Positions 62,834-64,000 of a stretch of 64,000 bases of DNA are shown here, in pieces. Made by a program: the position numbers and the translations under genes. Source of the DNA: Scytonematopsis contorta HA4267-MV1. Lineage in GTDB: Bacteria; Cyanobacteriota; Cyanobacteriia; Cyanobacteriales; Nostocaceae. How positions within the stretch are numbered: position 1 is the stretch's first letter; every line of letters begins with the position of its first letter. The DNA is taken from contig JAHHIC010000068.1 of NCBI GenBank assembly GCA_019359035.1, positions 60,806 through 124,805 on the forward strand, written 5' to 3'. A model generated the notes under the pieces. The model did no database searches. It was given only the letters and a program-made list of their open reading frames with translations, and was not told where the DNA came from.

Positions 62834-63580
62834 TCAAAATACAGGCTTATCAAACAGCAATAAAGAAATGAAAAAATCCATCACAAAAATAGAAACCCAA
62901 GAATTAACAACCGCAGCTGTAGCCGATTCCCCAACATCTCTCACACCCCCTATAGTCGTTAAACCCCAAGCACACCCCATAACTGCAACCAGAGTTCCAA
63001 AAATAAAACTTTTTAGTAAAACAATAAATAAATCAGATGTGTTTAAAAAATTTCTTACAGACTCCAAAAATACTTCCGGAGCCAATTGGTAAAATTGTGT
63101 AGCAACCAATACTCCCCCAGCAATACCAGTAACCAATCCAATAATTGTCAATACAGGAACCATAAAACAACAAGCAACTACTCTGGGAACAACTAAATAA
63201 TCAATCGGGTCTGTTTTCAGCATATAAAGCGCATCAATTTGCTCAGATATTCGCATCGCACCAATTTCTGCGGCAAAAGCAGAACCAACTTGTCCAGCAA
63301 TAATGCTAGCAGTTAAAATAGGAGCAAGTTCCCGACAAAAAGCTAAAGCAAAAGCACCTCCTAAAGCATTCAATCCACCATATTGCGCTAATTCTCTCGC
63401 AGTTTGAATAGTAAAAATCATTCCAGCAAAACCATTCACCATCAAAACAGGAGAAACAGAAGCTGGTCCAGCAGTCACCATATGCTCCAAAATCTTCCTG
63501 TGGTACACTTTTCCTTGGAGCAAGTGCAAAAATACTTGACCTAGGAGCAGCACAGCTTCGGAAAAGCGTAAAATCCACAT
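62834..63580 (-). CDS. MlaE/YrbE-family ABC permease (lipid transport)
   Basis: The 248-residue permease has the MlaE signature: ELAQYGGLNALGGAFALAFCRELAPILTASIIAGQVGSAFAAEIGAMRISEQIDALYMLKTDPIDYLVVPRVVA. MlaE works with an ATPase (MlaF) and an MCE substrate protein (MlaD) to move phospholipids or glycolipids between membranes; cyanobacterial and plastid homologues (TGD1) do this for thylakoid lipids. The partners are not in the window. Confidence 0.9.
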   Translation of the reverse strand: MWILRFSEAVLLLGQVFLHLLQGKVYHRKILEHMVTAGPASVSPVLMVNGFAGMIFTIQTARELAQYGGLNALGGAFALAFCRELAPILTASIIAGQVGSAFAAEIGAMRISEQIDALYMLKTDPIDYLVVPRVVACCFMVPVLTIIGLVTGIAGGVLVATQFYQLAPEVFLESVRNFLNTSDLFIVLLKSFIFGTLVAVMGCAWGLTTIGGVRDVGESATAAVVNSWVSIFVMDFFISLLLFDKPVF

Positions 63581-63702
63581 AATTTTTTACTCCTTACTTA
63601 TTAATTCCTCACTTTGGGGGAATGTAGCAATCTTTGCCAGTAGATTATAGGTATAAAATTAGATAATAATTTTAAGTTTCAAATCCCTAACCCTTAAATA
63701 TA

Positions 63703-63876
63703 GTGATGCTATACAGACGCTTTGGACGCACAGAACTACAAATGCCCGTGTTTTCCTGCGGTGGAATGCGTTATCAATATAAATGGGAAGATATTCCTAA
63801 GCGGCAAGTTCCCCAGGAAAATCAAGATAATTTAAACGCTACTATCCGTCGCTCTATTGATGTTGGTATAAATCAT
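63703..63876 (+). pseudogene. Aldo/keto reductase, 5' fragment cut by an IS
   Basis: The frame MMLYRRFGRTELQMPVFSCGGMRYQYKWEDIP...ENQDNLNATIRRSIDVGINH matches the start of cyanobacterial aldo/keto reductases, but the barrel stops after GINH. The following bases (ACAGCACTTACCGCTGTTATG) belong to an insertion sequence read on the other strand. Fewer than 60 of roughly 300 residues remain, so it is inactivated unless the rest lies beyond the IS and is restored by excision. Confidence 0.8.
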
Positions 63877-64000
63877 ACAGCACTTACCGCTGTTATGAGG
63901 TACAATAGCAGCAATTAGTAAACCAGTTTTTTAAATGTTGAGGATTTATTAAGTCGAGCGCAACTGAGATTACTTTATCAACCATTTCTGTTGTAGTTGG
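63877..64000 (-). mobile_element. IS630-like element, right part (continues past the window)
   Basis: A minus-strand frame enters at 64000 and ends at 63893 with ...VALDLINPQHLKNWFTNCCYCTS, a typical C-terminus of cyanobacterial IS630-type transposases as I recall them. The IS end lies near the TA at 63876-63877, the target dinucleotide used by this family. The full transposase and the other end are outside the window. Confidence 0.7.

Overview
The window is chromosomal DNA of a filamentous, probably nostocalean, cyanobacterium. The evidence is the photosystem II assembly lipoprotein Psb27, the tetrapyrrole regulator GUN4, ferredoxin-thioredoxin reductase FtrC, an SLH-type porin, an FO (deazaflavin) synthase subunit, a CyRepA1-type plasmid replicase, PEP-CTERM and DUF3318/DUF309 proteins, and many heptameric short tandem repeats (STRR). 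The DNA is AT-rich and has few GCGATCGC (HIP1) sites. A Rivularia/Calothrix-like host is a guess.

Layout. 1-6.5 kb: a truncated secreted protein, a metal-binding lipoprotein, an IS200-like REP-associated transposase between two REPIN-like palindrome pairs, then tsaC, a degenerate histidine kinase and a GNAT enzyme. 6.5-11 kb: pdhB-secD-secF on the minus strand and an XRE/AT-hook regulator. 11.7-18.8 kb: a 7.1-kb integrated plasmid-like element bounded by perfect 40-bp direct repeats. It carries a primase-helicase replicase, two tiny ribbon-helix-helix genes, a truncated tyrosine integrase and mirrored blocks of 52-bp repeats and ACGGTCTTACCGT palindromes. This is the most novel part of the window. 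18.8-31 kb: a secreted glycosidase-like protein, psb27, cofH, and a polyprenol glycosyltransferase/GT39 group. 31-44.6 kb: porin, pilT, a DUF58 protein, ftrC, DUF309, the lptA-lptB-lptF lipopolysaccharide export genes, a stand-alone recombinase domain and a CBS protein. 44.6-57 kb: a possible structured RNA, rpiA, an SLH protein, dxs, mtnA, a PEP-CTERM protein, Uma2, ugpC, gun4 and icd. 57-64 kb: an inverse-autotransporter-like beta-helix protein between two 118-bp repeats, an overlapping pair of unknown membrane genes, an MlaE permease, and an aldo/keto reductase cut by an IS630-like element.

Repeats are the second theme. At least five families recur: heptamer STRRs, REPIN-like pairs, a 23-bp hairpin repeat that borders 19- and 24-bp tandem arrays, 28-bp palindromes with exchangeable cores, and G-rich terminator-like palindromes. 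Several repeats touch coding sequence. Two supply the stop codon of a gene, one lies in frame inside a glycosyltransferase, and two extend open frames upstream of the true starts of cofH and lptB.

All calls come from reading the sequence and recognising families. No database search or fold calculation was run.
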